A stretch of DNA of 64,000 nucleotides from positions 62,001-126,000 of the forward strand of contig UBJR01000008.1 in assembly GCA_900465675.1 (NCBI GenBank). Direction: 5' to 3'. The position numbers and the translations under genes were made by a program. This DNA is from Hyphomicrobiales bacterium. GTDB lineage: Bacteria > Pseudomonadota > Alphaproteobacteria > Rhizobiales > Rhizobiaceae. Below, piece after piece: positions 1-9,385 of the stretch. Each line of letters begins with the position of its first letter. The first letter of the stretch is position 1. A model generated the notes under the pieces. That model saw nothing but the letters and a program-made list of their open reading frames with translations. It made no database searches and was not told where the DNA came from.

Positions 1-1
1 C

Positions 2-328
2 ACCGGCCTTGCCCGCAATCGCCTACCCGGCAAGCCCTCCTGGGTCGTGCCCGAGAATGATCCCGTCAAGAATGTCTTCTACTGGAAGGACATCGATGCG
101 ATGACGTCGAGCGACGGCTTCGATCCCTCGAAAGTCGTGCCCTTCTTCGTTGATGCGGACTCGACGCCGAACCCGAAGGGCATGCCGATCGGCGGCGTCA
201 CCGAAATCGACCTGCCGAACAACCACCTCGAATATGCCTTCACTTGGTATGGTCTGGCGGCAGTGCTCGTCGGCATCGTCGGCGTTTCCTGGTTCCGCAA
301 GCGCAGCAGCAACGCACCGGCGCAATAG
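2..328 (+). CDS. SURF1 family protein, C-terminal part
   Basis: This is the end of a gene that begins upstream of the window; 108 codons and a TAG stop are visible. The residues VPENDPVKNVFYWKD and the later NNHLEYAFTWYGLA segment match the end of SURF1/Shy1 proteins, which help assemble cytochrome c oxidase in the inner membrane. The last 30 residues form a membrane helix followed by a basic RKR tail, as expected for the second of SURF1's two transmembrane helices. A position just ahead of ispH and thrB fits the usual end of a rhizobial cox cluster, but this is inference because the upstream genes are not in view. Confidence 0.85.
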   Translation, partial: TGLARNRLPGKPSWVVPENDPVKNVFYWKDIDAMTSSDGFDPSKVVPFFVDADSTPNPKGMPIGGVTEIDLPNNHLEYAFTWYGLAAVLVGIVGVSWFRKRSSNAPAQ

Positions 329-372
329 TATCGCTTCAATTCCTTCCTATATTGGGCTAGACACCCGAGACG

Positions 373-1392
373 ATGGATACCGGACGCAAGATGAACATAG
401 CAGCGAAACCTCCTCTGACGATCAGGCTTTGCGGGCCGCGCGGCTTCTGCGCCGGCGTCGACCGTGCCATCCAGATCGTCGTTCTGGCGCTGAAATCCTA
501 CGGCGCGCCCGTCTATGTCCGCCACGAGATCGTTCATAACCGCTATGTCGTCGAGGGCCTGGAAGCCAAGGGCGCCGTCTTCGTCGAGGAGCTGAACGAG
601 ATCCCGGAAGAGCATCGCGCCCAGCCGGTGGTGTTCTCCGCGCATGGCGTTCCGAAATCGGTCCCTGAAGATGCCAACAGCCGCAACCTCTTCTATCTCG
701 ATGCCACATGTCCGCTGGTCTCCAAGGTCCACAAGCAGGCGATGCGCCACAACCGCCTCGGCCGCCATGTCGTCCTGATAGGCCATGCCGGGCACCCCGA
801 GGTCATCGGCACCATGGGCCAGCTGCCCGAGGGCTCGGTCTCGCTGATCGAGACCGTCGAGGACGCCGATACCTACGAGCCCGCCGATCCCGATAATCTC
901 GGCTATGTGACGCAGACGACGCTGTCGGTCGACGATACCGCCGGCGTCATCGCCAGGCTCCAGCAGCGCTTCCCGAACCTGACTGCACCTGCTGCAGATT
1001 CGATCTGCTATGCCACGACCAACCGCCAGGAAGTGGTGAAGCAGGCGGCACCCGGCTGCGACCTCTTCATCATCGTCGGCGCCCCGAATTCCTCCAACTC
1101 CAAGCGGCTTGTCGAAGTGGCGCTGAGGGCAGGGGCGAAGAAATCGATCCTCGTGCAGCGCGCCTCCGAGCTCAACTGGGACGACATCGGCCACATCTCG
1201 ACGCTCGGCCTCTCCGCAGGCGCTTCGGCCCCCGAAGTCATCGTCAACGAAATCATCGAGGCCTTCCGCGCCCGTTTCGATGCGCAGGTCGAGCTTGCCG
1301 AAACGGTACAGGAAAACGAACATTTCCTCGTCAATCGCGAGCTGCGCAATATCGAGCTGACGTCGGCGGATATGGCGTTTGTGAATGGTTGA
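373..1392 (+). CDS. ispH: 4-hydroxy-3-methylbut-2-enyl diphosphate reductase
   Basis: IspH (LytB) performs the last step of the MEP isoprenoid pathway, reducing HMBPP to IPP and DMAPP with a [4Fe-4S] cluster. The 339-aa product has the expected length. The N-terminal [13 protein letters not shown] motif carries the first cluster cysteine, DATCPLV the second, and [11 protein letters not shown] the third; HEIVHN, GHAGHPE and NSSNSKRL are further family signatures. I used the ATG at 373; an in-frame ATG at 391 (MNIAAKPP) is an alternative start. The next gene in the same direction, thrB, is separated by a long inverted-repeat element, so the two may be transcribed independently. Confidence 0.97.
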   Translation: MDTGRKMNIAAKPPLTIRLCGPRGFCAGVDRAIQIVVLALKSYGAPVYVRHEIVHNRYVVEGLEAKGAVFVEELNEIPEEHRAQPVVFSAHGVPKSVPEDANSRNLFYLDATCPLVSKVHKQAMRHNRLGRHVVLIGHAGHPEVIGTMGQLPEGSVSLIETVEDADTYEPADPDNLGYVTQTTLSVDDTAGVIARLQQRFPNLTAPAADSICYATTNRQEVVKQAAPGCDLFIIVGAPNSSNSKRLVEVALRAGAKKSILVQRASELNWDDIGHISTLGLSAGASAPEVIVNEIIEAFRARFDAQVELAETVQENEHFLVNRELRNIELTSADMAFVNG

Positions 1393-1402
1393 GCAAAGCG
1401 CT

Positions 1403-1545
1403 CCCTCATTCCTGTGCTTGTCACAGGAATCCAGTGCGCCGAAGTCCTTGGGTGCGAAAGACTCTTGATTAGCGCAGGTGTATCGCTTTATTCACGGCGC
1501 AGACGCGCCGTGGCTGGATTCCTGTGACAAGCACAGGAATGAGGG
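1403..1545. repeat. Long inverted-repeat element, two identical 32-nt arms
   Basis: The 32-nt arm at 1403-1434 is the exact reverse complement of the arm at 1514-1545, with a 79-nt spacer. Each arm is itself a hairpin, ATTCCTGTG with CACAGGAAT around a 5-nt loop. A second element with the same arms lies at 11502-11612. These resemble the intergenic palindromic repeats known in rhizobial genomes; the exact family name is not certain from sequence alone. Confidence 0.9.
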
Positions 1546-1614
1546 GCCTTGCAGGGCCGTCGAGACTCAATGCAAGACCGCCCATCCGCAGCGCCTGTAA
1601 CGTGAGACCCCACC

Positions 1615-2580
1615 TTGGCCGTTTACACCGACATCTCCGAAGACGATCTGAAGTGGTTCCTGACGGAATATGACGCTGGCGAGCTGCTCTCCTACAAGGG
1701 GATCGCCGAGGGCGTCGAGAATTCGAATTTCCTGCTACACACCACGAAGGATCCGTTGATCCTGACGCTCTATGAGAAGCGTGTCGAAAAGAACGATCTG
1801 CCGTTCTTCCTCGGGCTGATGCAGCATCTCTCCGCCCGCGGCCTGTCCTGCCCGCTGCCATTGCCGCGCAAGGATGGCGCGCTGCTCGGCCATCTGTCGG
1901 AACGCCCGGCGGCGCTCATCTCCTTCCTCGAAGGCATGTGGCTGCGCAAGCCGGAAGCCAGGCACTGCCGCGAGGTCGGCAAGGCCCTGGCGCAGATGCA
2001 CATTGCCGGCGAGGGCTTCGAGTTGAAGCGCCCGAATGCGTTGTCGATCGATGGCTGGAAGGTTCTCTGGGACAAGTCGGAAGCGCGCGCCGACGAGGTC
2101 GAGAAGGGGCTGTCGGACGAGGTGCGCGGCGAGATGGATTTCCTGTCGGCCAATTGGCCGAAAGAGCTGCCGTCAGGCATCATTCATGCAGATCTCTTCC
2201 CCGACAACGTCTTCTTCCTCGGCGATACCTTGTCGGGCGTCATCGACTTCTATTTCGCCTGCAACGATCTGCTTGCCTACGATATTTCGATCGGCCTGAA
2301 CGCCTGGTGCTTCGAAAAGGACGGCGCCTACAACATCACCAAGGGGACGGCATTCCTCGATGGATACCAGAGTGTGCGGCCGCTCGGCGAAGCTGAACGC
2401 GCCGCCCTGCCGATCCTGTCGCGCGGCTCGGCGCTGCGCTTCTTCCTGACCCGCCTCTACGATTGGTTGACGACGCCCGAGGGCGCCATGGTCACCAAGA
2501 AGGATCCGCTTGAATATCTGCGCAAGCTGCGCTTTCACCGCCAGATCAAAACGGCCGCAGAATACGGGCTTTCCGCATGA
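1615..2580 (+). CDS. thrB: Homoserine kinase (ThrB type II)
   Basis: The enzyme phosphorylates homoserine to O-phosphohomoserine, the substrate of threonine synthase (thrC at 22808-24208). The 321-aa protein is of the APH-like fold found in alpha- and gammaproteobacteria, not the GHMP-fold ThrB. The start NSNFLLHT, the catalytic-loop segment [12 protein letters not shown] and the metal-binding [12 protein letters not shown] are typical of aminoglycoside-phosphotransferase-like kinases. The start is a TTG at 1615 (MAVYTDI), which agrees with the family N-terminus. The end overlaps rnhA by ATGA, so the two genes are probably translationally coupled. Confidence 0.93.
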   Translation: MAVYTDISEDDLKWFLTEYDAGELLSYKGIAEGVENSNFLLHTTKDPLILTLYEKRVEKNDLPFFLGLMQHLSARGLSCPLPLPRKDGALLGHLSERPAALISFLEGMWLRKPEARHCREVGKALAQMHIAGEGFELKRPNALSIDGWKVLWDKSEARADEVEKGLSDEVRGEMDFLSANWPKELPSGIIHADLFPDNVFFLGDTLSGVIDFYFACNDLLAYDISIGLNAWCFEKDGAYNITKGTAFLDGYQSVRPLGEAERAALPILSRGSALRFFLTRLYDWLTTPEGAMVTKKDPLEYLRKLRFHRQIKTAAEYGLSA

Positions 2581-3017
2581 AACACGTCGATATCTTCACC
2601 GATGGCGCCTGCTCCGGTAATCCCGGCCCCGGCGGCTGGGGCGCGATCCTGCGCTATGGCGAGGTCGAGAAGGAACTGTCGGGCGGCGAAGCCGAGACCA
2701 CCAACAACCGTATGGAGTTGCTGGCGGCGATCTCGGCGCTTTCGGCGCTCAACAGCGCCTGCGAAGTCGATCTCCACACCGACAGCAAATACGTCATGGA
2801 CGGCATCTCCAAGTGGATCTTCGGTTGGAAGAAGAACGGCTGGAAGACCGCCGACAAGAAACCGGTGAAGAATGGCGAGCTGTGGCAGGCACTCGATGCC
2901 GCCAACCAGCGCCACAAGGTCAAGTGGCACTGGGTCAAGGGCCATGCCGGCCACCCGGAAAACGAACGCGCCGACGAATTGGCGCGCATGGGCATGGCTC
3001 CCTACAAGAAGAAATAG
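2577..3017 (+). CDS. rnhA: Ribonuclease HI
   Basis: RNase HI cuts the RNA strand of RNA-DNA hybrids, removing R-loops and primers. The 146-aa length is normal. The catalytic acidic residues are present: [16 protein letters not shown] (Asp near 7), ETTNNRMEL (Glu near 46), HTDSKYV (Asp near 68), and the late [14 protein letters not shown] (His and Asp). The ATG overlaps the thrB stop (ATGA). The ispH-thrB-rnhA order is common in Rhizobiales; the pairing with thrB is a positional habit, not a known functional link. Confidence 0.97.
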   Translation: MKHVDIFTDGACSGNPGPGGWGAILRYGEVEKELSGGEAETTNNRMELLAAISALSALNSACEVDLHTDSKYVMDGISKWIFGWKKNGWKTADKKPVKNGELWQALDAANQRHKVKWHWVKGHAGHPENERADELARMGMAPYKKK

Positions 3018-3041
3018 GCCGGGCAGGGCGGGGGAGGCATC

Positions 3042-3845
3042 GTGCGGATCATCTCGTTGAATGCCTGGGGCGGCAAGATCTACCAGCCGCTGATTGAGTA
3101 TCTCGCCACCGCGGGTGCGGACGTGCTCTGTCTGCAGGAAATCACCCGCTCGTCAGGTGTCACGGCGGACTGGCTGGAATATCGCGACGGCAGCCATATC
3201 CTTCCGCAGCGTCCCAATCTCTTCGATGATCTGAAGACCGTTCTTCCTGAGCATGACGGCTTTTTCGCCCCGTCAACGCGCGGCGAGCTGTTCGATGGCG
3301 ATCGCGCCGTCACCTCGGAATTCGGCCTTGCCACTTTCATCCACCGCTCCCTGGCGATCACCGGCCAGGCGGCGGATTTCGTCCATGGCCGTTTCTCGCC
3401 GGATGGATACGGCACCCATCCACGGGCGCGCAACGCCCATGTCGTCAGGCTGTTCGACTATGCCACGGGCCGCACCGTGACCATCGCGCAGCTGCACGGC
3501 CTGCGCGACATGGCGGGCAAAGGCGACACGCCTGAAAGGATCGCACAGGCCGAAGCCCTGGTGGCGCTGATCGGCCGCATCCACCGGCAGGGCGATCCGC
3601 TCGTTGTCTGCGGCGACTTCAATGTCCTGCCTGATAGCGCCACGTTCGGGATCCTCGGCAGGCTGGGCCTAACCGATTTCGTGACGTCCCGCGGCTTTGA
3701 GGGCACGCGAACGTCTCTCTATCCGAAAGAGGGGAAGTTTGCTGACTACATGCTGGTCTCGGCAGATGTCGAGGTCACCCGCTTCGAGGTCGTCCGCACG
3801 CTCGAAGTGTCCGATCACTGCGCCTTGATGCTGGATATCGGCTAG
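3042..3845 (+). CDS. Endonuclease/exonuclease/phosphatase family protein
   Basis: A 267-aa member of the EEP superfamily of metal-dependent phosphoesterases. Visible signatures are SLNAWGG at the N-terminus, LCLQEI (metal-binding Glu near 33), VVCGDFNVLP (catalytic Asp and Asn) and VSDHCALM (terminal Asp-His). The substrate cannot be told from sequence; the superfamily includes nucleases, sphingomyelinases and inositol phosphatases. No signal peptide is visible, so it is probably cytoplasmic. The GTG start at 3042 follows a good GGGAGG ribosome-binding site. Its TAG stop shares the tetramer CTAG (3842-3845) with the stop of the convergent diguanylate cyclase. Confidence 0.85.
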   Translation: MRIISLNAWGGKIYQPLIEYLATAGADVLCLQEITRSSGVTADWLEYRDGSHILPQRPNLFDDLKTVLPEHDGFFAPSTRGELFDGDRAVTSEFGLATFIHRSLAITGQAADFVHGRFSPDGYGTHPRARNAHVVRLFDYATGRTVTIAQLHGLRDMAGKGDTPERIAQAEALVALIGRIHRQGDPLVVCGDFNVLPDSATFGILGRLGLTDFVTSRGFEGTRTSLYPKEGKFADYMLVSADVEVTRFEVVRTLEVSDHCALMLDIG

Positions 3846-5737
3846 CCGTTTACGGCACGCGTGCTGCTCGCCGGCTCCCAGATCGATACCCGATCACGCC
3901 CACCGCGCTTGGCATCGTAAAGCGCCTCGTCGGCATGCTGCATGAATTCGGAGGGTGTCGTCGCCCGGCCGCGGCTCTGCTTGACGGCAACGCCGACGCT
4001 CGCCGTCACCCGGGTGAATTCGCTGCCGGTATGCGGCAGGTTCAGCGCGTGCAGCGCATCGCGGAACTGTCCGGCGACGCGGCAGGCATCGGCCTCGTCG
4101 GCCTCCGGCATCAGCACCACGAACTCCTCGCCGCCGAAACGGGCAACAATATCGGTGTCGCGTCTTGCCGCTTTGCGCAGGCAGTCGGTCACCGCCTTCA
4201 GGCATTCGTCGCCGGCCAGATGGCCATAGGTGTCGTTATAGGCTTTGAAGCGGTCGACATCGATCATCAGCAGGCTGAGCGGCGTGCGCTCGCGAACACT
4301 GCGGGCGAGCGCGAGCGCCAGGGCTTCGTCGAAGGCGCGGCGGTTGACGATGCCCGTCAGGCCGTCGGTTTCGGCGAGGCTCTTCATCCGGTCGGCAACG
4401 GCACGCAGCGAATGCTCGGCCTGCTTCATCGCTGTTACGTCGGAAACAACCACAAGCGCCATGCCATCGGCCGTCATGCGCGTGCGCAGGCTCAGCCATC
4501 GGCCGTCATAGAGGTCGATTTCCTCGTCCTTGTCGCGGTGCAGGTCGCGCGCGGCGGTCTCGATCCATTGCTCATCGACGGCAACGGGAAAGTTGCGGCG
4601 CTCCTGCGTCTCGATGGCCTTCCGCAGGATATCGCGGATATTGTAACCGGCGACGCGCACGACGCCTGAGAGCGGGAAGAGGTTGGAATATTGCGGGTTG
4701 GCATAAACAAGCTTGCCCTGCGGATCATACATCGCAAACCCATCCGACATGCCGGACATCGCATGCGACAACATGTTGCGGTTGTCGCGCAGCTCCCGCT
4801 CGATGCGGCGCTCCTCTGTAATGTCGCGGGTGACGCCGGCAAGCCCGATGATGACGCCGTCGCGGTCGCGCAGCGGCACTTTCGAGGTGCGGAACCAGTG
4901 TTCCCGCTCGCCTTGCATTAGGGATTCGATCTTGTTGATCTGCGCTTCGCCCCGGCGCATCAGGTCCTGTTCTTCGGCAAACAGCACTTCGGCGCGGCGT
5001 TGTGTGGCGATGTGGAAATCCGTGGTGCCGATCATCGCTTCCGGCGAGCTGAAATGGTGGTGCTCGGCGACATTGCGATTGACCACGACGAAGACGCTAT
5101 CGCGGTTCTTGACGTATTGGAAATCCGGCGTCTGCGTCAGCGCCGCGGTCAGAAGATCACGGTCCTGCGCCATGTTCTCGAATTGCAGGAGCAGCGAACC
5201 GGCAACGGCGATGGCGCCGAAATTCAGCACGATGGCGGGAATGCCGACGAGCTGCAGCGTCATGGCGCTGACCTGATTGGGCAGGATCAGCATCGTCGCC
5301 AGCAGCGTCAGCGAGACGGTGGCACCAAGGATGAAGATATCGCTGAGCTTCGCCTTACGCCGCTTCTGCAATATGCGCAGCGTCAGCGAGACCGCACCGG
5401 CGCATGCAATGCTGATCACTCCGTCAACCGCACCCGCCCCACCCATGTAGAGCCGGAAGGCGACAGCCATCGGGATCGTCAGAATGGCCGAAGGTGCGCC
5501 GCCGAACAGAGCCGATATCGCCACCAGCGAATAGCGCAGGTCGATGAACACGCCGTTGCTCAGCGGCACCGACATCATCATAGAGGCCATCGTTCCGGCC
5601 CCCATGACGGCGCCGAAGGCGAGCTTGGTATGCAGATCGCTGAGCTGACGGAATCGGAAATAGATGTGAGCCCAGACCGAGATCACCAATGCAACGATGG
5701 CAAGATTGCCCGTTAGTATTTGCCAGGTTGTATTCAT
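3842..5737 (-). CDS. Membrane PAS-GGDEF diguanylate cyclase
   Basis: The product should make cyclic di-GMP from GTP. The first 180 residues contain about six hydrophobic helices resembling a 5TMR-LYT sensor; two PAS-like segments follow (near 190-310 and 320-440), then a GGDEF domain (near 460-620). The active-site loop is GGEEF, and RDTD five residues before it is an intact I-site, so product inhibition is likely. I start at the ATG 5737 (MNTTWQILTG); a TTG three codons upstream is possible. It is a single gene convergent with the EEP hydrolase. The input signal is unknown. Confidence 0.9.
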   Translation of the reverse strand: MNTTWQILTGNLAIVALVISVWAHIYFRFRQLSDLHTKLAFGAVMGAGTMASMMMSVPLSNGVFIDLRYSLVAISALFGGAPSAILTIPMAVAFRLYMGGAGAVDGVISIACAGAVSLTLRILQKRRKAKLSDIFILGATVSLTLLATMLILPNQVSAMTLQLVGIPAIVLNFGAIAVAGSLLLQFENMAQDRDLLTAALTQTPDFQYVKNRDSVFVVVNRNVAEHHHFSSPEAMIGTTDFHIATQRRAEVLFAEEQDLMRRGEAQINKIESLMQGEREHWFRTSKVPLRDRDGVIIGLAGVTRDITEERRIERELRDNRNMLSHAMSGMSDGFAMYDPQGKLVYANPQYSNLFPLSGVVRVAGYNIRDILRKAIETQERRNFPVAVDEQWIETAARDLHRDKDEEIDLYDGRWLSLRTRMTADGMALVVVSDVTAMKQAEHSLRAVADRMKSLAETDGLTGIVNRRAFDEALALALARSVRERTPLSLLMIDVDRFKAYNDTYGHLAGDECLKAVTDCLRKAARRDTDIVARFGGEEFVVLMPEADEADACRVAGQFRDALHALNLPHTGSEFTRVTASVGVAVKQSRGRATTPSEFMQHADEALYDAKRGGRDRVSIWEPASSTRAVNG

Positions 5738-5935
5738 ACAGTACAAGTGAACCCAGACGCGCCAATCCCCGCATTTCTAAGGCTTTTTCCTTTCAACGGG
5801 TTTAACTTAGGGATGGCTACATAAGAAAATCATGCGTCAAACTTAAACGCCTGAAACGGCCGTGTTCCAAACGGACACATCCAGAAGCCGCCGGCCTTCG
5901 TATCGACCTTTATTGAGCGACGATCCGAGGATGAG

Positions 5936-6373
5936 ATGGCTGTGCATGCAGGAACCTGGCTTGAGCCATCCTTGGAACCGAGATTCTGGTGGCGTGTCGT
6001 GCTGTCGGCGATCTATCTGATCGCCGGTATCCTGCACATGCTGCTGCCGGGGCCATTTCTGCGGATCATGCCAGCCCTGGTGCCGTTTCCAGCCTCTGTG
6101 ATTTTCGTGACGGGCGCGTGCGAGGTCGCGGGCGCCGCCGGCCTGCTGTCGTCGCCCTATCGCGCTGCCGCGGGCATTGCGCTCGCCGCCTACGCGGTCT
6201 GCGTCTACCCCGCCAATATCAAGCATGCGATCGATGGATTGTCGGCGGTGGACGCAAGCATCTACGCCTGGCTCTATCACTTGCCGAGACTCGCTTTTCA
6301 GCCGGTCCTCGTCTGGTGGGCGCTTTATGCAGGCGGCGTCATCGACTGGCCCTTCGCGCTACCCAAAGCTTAA
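5936..6373 (+). CDS. DoxX-like small membrane protein
   Basis: A 145-aa protein with about four hydrophobic helices. The pattern AIYLIAGILHMLLP, ACEVAGAAGLL and YAVCVYPANIKHAID is typical of DoxX/DoxX-like proteins, whose biochemical role is mostly unknown; some members take part in redox complexes. The ATG at 5936 has GAGG upstream. The gene stands alone between divergent and convergent neighbours, so context does not suggest a role. Confidence 0.75.
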   Translation: MAVHAGTWLEPSLEPRFWWRVVLSAIYLIAGILHMLLPGPFLRIMPALVPFPASVIFVTGACEVAGAAGLLSSPYRAAAGIALAAYAVCVYPANIKHAIDGLSAVDASIYAWLYHLPRLAFQPVLVWWALYAGGVIDWPFALPKA

Positions 6374-6433
6374 GCGGCTGGCGGTTCGCTTCCGCCAGCC
6401 GTGTGTTTCGGGCGCACCTGCCGCCAGCGCGCC

Positions 6434-7876
6434 TCAGCTGGCCGCCCGCATCTCCGCCAGAGGTTTCACATTCTGGTTCATCCGGAAGAGATTCTGCGGA
6501 TCATAGCGTCTCTTGATTTCCGCGAGACGCTGGTAGTTCATGCCATAAGCCGCTTCCACGCGATCGGCCTCGTCTTCTGGCATGAAATTGATATAGGCCG
6601 TGCCGATCGCATGCGGCCTCGTTGCCTCGAAGAGACCCTTTGCCCACCCGATACAGGTCTGGTCCATCGCCTTTTCCCGCCAGCGTGCGTGGACGTTCAT
6701 CACGAAATGCGAGCTGCGCTGCGGGAAGGCCGTGGCGTCGTGGCCGATCCGTCCTGCCGCGCCGCCGACATGGCCGATGAAGATCTCGCATTCCGGCCCT
6801 GGCAGCTTGCGCACCGCATCGAGCAGCACGGAGATGGCAGGATCGGAAAGCCGCGCAAAATCCTGGCTCTTCCAGTAATTGCGCGCTCCGGGCGTCAGAA
6901 GCGGATCGAAGGCCTGCTGCCAGGCGGCGAAAGGCGCCGGTCCAACAACATCGGCAATCGGCTTGCCGATCGACCGCAACCCGGCGGTCGCCGTCTCACC
7001 GGCCTGCAGATTGCCGCAATAGCACATGGCAAGCACCAGCACCTCCTTGCCATGCCACTCGGCAGGCAGGAATGGCAGCGGTGGCGCCTTGCGCATCACG
7101 GCCCAGCAGGTCAGCTCGTCAGGCGCCGTTTCCAACTGTTGGCGGTATTGCTTGAGCACCATCTCCGCATCGGCGAAAGGATGGACGACGAGCCCCGCCA
7201 GCACCTCTCCGGGCAGATCGTGCAGCCGGAATTCGAACGAGGTGACAACGCCGAAATTGCCGCCGCCACCGCGCAGCGCCCAGAACAGCTCCGGCTCTTC
7301 CTTTTCGCTGACGCGTTTCAGTTCGCCTGCCGCGGTCACGACATCCACCGAGATCAGATTGTCGAGCGTCAACCCGAACTTCCGGGTGGTCCAGCCGAAA
7401 CCGCCGCCGAGCGTCAGCCCGGCAATGCCTGTCGTGGAGTTGATGCCGGTCGGCAGAATAAGCCCGAAGGCCTGTGTCTCCGCATCGACATCGGCCAGTG
7501 TCGCACCGGGCTCGACCCGCATGCGCCGTGTCGCGGGATCGACCCAGACGGATCGCATTCCCGACAGGTCGATGACGACGCCGCCATCGCAGATCGCGTT
7601 GCCGGCAATGTTGTGGCCGCCGCCGCGGATCGCCAGAAGCAGGCCGTTGTCGTGCGCAAAACGCACCGCCTTGACGGCATCACCAGCACCGGCACAGCGC
7701 ACGATCATTGCTGGACGCCGGTCGATCATGCTGTTCCAGATCGTCCGCGCCTCGTCGTAGTCGGCATCGTCCTTGGTGATCAGCCGCCCGCGCAATGCGG
7801 CGGCGAACGCCTCTATGGTACTGCCCTTCACCCTGGTTTGGCCCCGTTGCAGGGTCGTGAGGTTCAAGTCGTCCAT
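6434..7876 (-). CDS. FAD-binding oxidoreductase, berberine-bridge type
   Basis: A 480-aa flavoprotein. The N-terminal PCMH FAD domain shows IRGGGHNIAGNAICDGGVVIDL, with the His that usually carries FAD covalently, and LGGGFGWTTRKFGLTLDNL. The cysteine used for a second covalent bond in bicovalent BBE enzymes is absent at the expected place (GLTLDNL), so at most one covalent bond is likely. The C-terminal YDPQNLFRMNQNV is the BBE domain. Such enzymes oxidise sugars, alkaloids or other alcohols; the substrate is unknown here. No secretion signal is visible. A GGAGGAC ribosome-binding site precedes the ATG at 7876. Confidence 0.88.
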   Translation of the reverse strand: MDDLNLTTLQRGQTRVKGSTIEAFAAALRGRLITKDDADYDEARTIWNSMIDRRPAMIVRCAGAGDAVKAVRFAHDNGLLLAIRGGGHNIAGNAICDGGVVIDLSGMRSVWVDPATRRMRVEPGATLADVDAETQAFGLILPTGINSTTGIAGLTLGGGFGWTTRKFGLTLDNLISVDVVTAAGELKRVSEKEEPELFWALRGGGGNFGVVTSFEFRLHDLPGEVLAGLVVHPFADAEMVLKQYRQQLETAPDELTCWAVMRKAPPLPFLPAEWHGKEVLVLAMCYCGNLQAGETATAGLRSIGKPIADVVGPAPFAAWQQAFDPLLTPGARNYWKSQDFARLSDPAISVLLDAVRKLPGPECEIFIGHVGGAAGRIGHDATAFPQRSSHFVMNVHARWREKAMDQTCIGWAKGLFEATRPHAIGTAYINFMPEDEADRVEAAYGMNYQRLAEIKRRYDPQNLFRMNQNVKPLAEMRAAS

Positions 7877-8124
7877 GATGTCCTCCCTGCGGCAGGAAGC
7901 CCCGTCCCCGCCGGGGCCGCATTTTGCGCCCCCCGGCCATGGTTAACAAGCTATCGCTAATAAATGTATCCAGCGATGGAGCGGGCCGTTTTGGCGCCCG
8001 CTTGGCGTGTTTTTATGCCGTTAATCTGCAAGCGGGGGCCTATGGCTGGCCTTTGTGCCGCACGGGGTTGCCCTCGGTGGCTTTCCCACTATTCTGGCCG
8101 CAACGAAAACAGGGAGGCCACCAT

Positions 8125-8433
8125 ATGATCCTGCATTGCGTATTCTTGCGGCTGAAGGCCGCGATGACGGCCGAGGAGAAGCAGGCTCTGTTCGAATCGG
8201 TCGTGGCGCTGAAGCAGGTCATTCCCGGGATCATCGACATCCAGCATGGGCCGAACGTCTCGCCGGAAGGGCTGCATGGCGGCTTTGTCGATGGCTTTGC
8301 CGTGACATTCGAGAGCCCGGAGGCGCGCGATGCCTATCTCATCCATCCGGAGCATGTGACGGTCGGCCAGCGCATCGTCGAATCCGTCGACGGCGGCCTT
8401 GGCGGCCTGCTGGTCTTCGATCTGAATATCTGA
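8125..8433 (+). CDS. Dabb domain protein
   Basis: A 102-aa protein of the dimeric alpha-beta barrel (stress-responsive Dabb) type: MILHCVFLRLK at the start, PGIIDIQHGPNVSPEGL in the middle, and a late segment with YLIHPEHVTV that carries the conserved HP. Members are small ferredoxin-like dimers; some are enzymes (olivetolic acid cyclase) but most have no assigned function. The ATG at 8125 has AGGGAGG at 8111-8117. The open frame extends upstream to 7924 without a better start. It faces the zinc operon and is separated from it by a shared hairpin. Confidence 0.8.
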   Translation: MILHCVFLRLKAAMTAEEKQALFESVVALKQVIPGIIDIQHGPNVSPEGLHGGFVDGFAVTFESPEARDAYLIHPEHVTVGQRIVESVDGGLGGLLVFDLNI

Positions 8434-8462
8434 AAGGAAAGGCCGCGGATTGCTCCGCGGCC
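8434..8462 (-). terminator. Terminator of the zinc importer operon
   Basis: GGCCGCGGA and TCCGCGGCC form a 9-bp stem with a 4-nt loop (8441-8462). On the minus strand the stem is followed by TTTCCTTT, as expected for an intrinsic terminator after aztC. It may also slow transcription coming from the Dabb gene. Confidence 0.75.
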
Positions 8463-8470
8463 CAAGCTCC

Positions 8471-9370
8471 TCAGCTCGACTTTGCGATCGCCGCGGTGAT
8501 CTGGTCGACATTGTAGCGGAACATCTTCTCGTAGGTCGGAGCTGGTCCCTTGGCGTCAGAGAGAGACTCGACATAGAGCTCGCCGCCCGGCTCTGCGCCG
8601 GTTGCCTTGGCCACCTGCTTGACGAGACGCGGATCGTTGGAGTTCTCGAAGAAATACGTCTTCACATGCTCGGTCTTGATCTGTTCGATCAGCTTGGCAA
8701 CGTCGGCGGCCGACGCTTCTGTTTCGGTGGAGACGCCGAGCGGTGCCAGGAAGCTCACCTTGTATTCGCGGCCGAAATAGCCGAAGGCGTCGTGGCTGGT
8801 CAGCACCTTGCGCCGGTCTTCAGGCATCGCGTCGAACTTCGCATGCGCATAGCTGTTCAGCTCGTCCAGCGTCCTGGTGTAGCGCTCGGCATTGGCCTTG
8901 AAGGCTGCGGCATCGGCAGGATCGGCATCCGATAGCGCCTTTTCGATGTTCTTTACCCAGATCTTCACGTTGACCGGACTGTTCCACACATGCGGATCGG
9001 TCACGGTCTTGCCGTCCTCTTCCATGGTGCGGGTGTCGATGCCTTCCGAGACGGTCACCGGCGTGCCCTTGTAGCCGGAGGCGGTGATCAGCCGGTCCAT
9101 CCAGCCTTCCAGGCCCTCGCCGCTGACGAAGGTGACCTGTGCTGCCTTCAGGTGCTTGGCATCGGCAGGCGAGGGTTCGAACTCATGGGGGTCGCCATTC
9201 GGGCCGACCAGGCTGGTGACTGTCACATGATCGCCGCCGACCTGTTTGACGACGTCGGCAAGCACGGTGAAGGAGGCAACGGTCTTCAGCGTTTCCGCCG
9301 AGGCCGGCATCGCCGAAGCGGCAATCAGCGCGGGCAATGCGGCTGACAGAAGCAGGGTTTTGGATCTCAT
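8471..9370 (-). CDS. aztC: Zinc ABC transporter substrate-binding protein, AztC-like
   Basis: A 299-aa periplasmic metal-binding protein of cluster A-I. A Sec signal peptide ends near ASA-ETLK (residue 25). The metal-binding histidines are visible in PHEF (about 62), DPHVW (about 127) and SHDAF (about 193), with an acidic residue near 268-272 in the conserved late segment. There is no long His-rich loop, which is more like AztC than classical ZnuA. It is the last gene of the operon, 15 bp after aztB. Zinc rather than manganese is inferred from the Zur-like operator upstream and from three His ligands. Confidence 0.8.
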   Translation of the reverse strand: MRSKTLLLSAALPALIAASAMPASAETLKTVASFTVLADVVKQVGGDHVTVTSLVGPNGDPHEFEPSPADAKHLKAAQVTFVSGEGLEGWMDRLITASGYKGTPVTVSEGIDTRTMEEDGKTVTDPHVWNSPVNVKIWVKNIEKALSDADPADAAAFKANAERYTRTLDELNSYAHAKFDAMPEDRRKVLTSHDAFGYFGREYKVSFLAPLGVSTETEASAADVAKLIEQIKTEHVKTYFFENSNDPRLVKQVAKATGAEPGGELYVESLSDAKGPAPTYEKMFRYNVDQITAAIAKSS

Positions 9371-9385
9371 GATGGTCTCCTTGGT

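Noticed and set aside
79..1323. 414-codon open frame opposite ispH
   Set aside because: It is antisense to a clear ispH gene, has no recognisable motif and reflects the lack of stops opposite GC-rich codons.
1469..1861. Minus-strand ORF containing the peptide PVLVTGIQ
   Set aside because: The peptide is a translation of the repeat element; the same appears at the second copy near 11513.
6401..7960. 519-codon open frame opposite the FAD oxidoreductase
   Set aside because: It is longer than the real gene but has Arg/His/Gln-rich, low-complexity composition and no family pattern; the minus-strand gene has clear FAD motifs.
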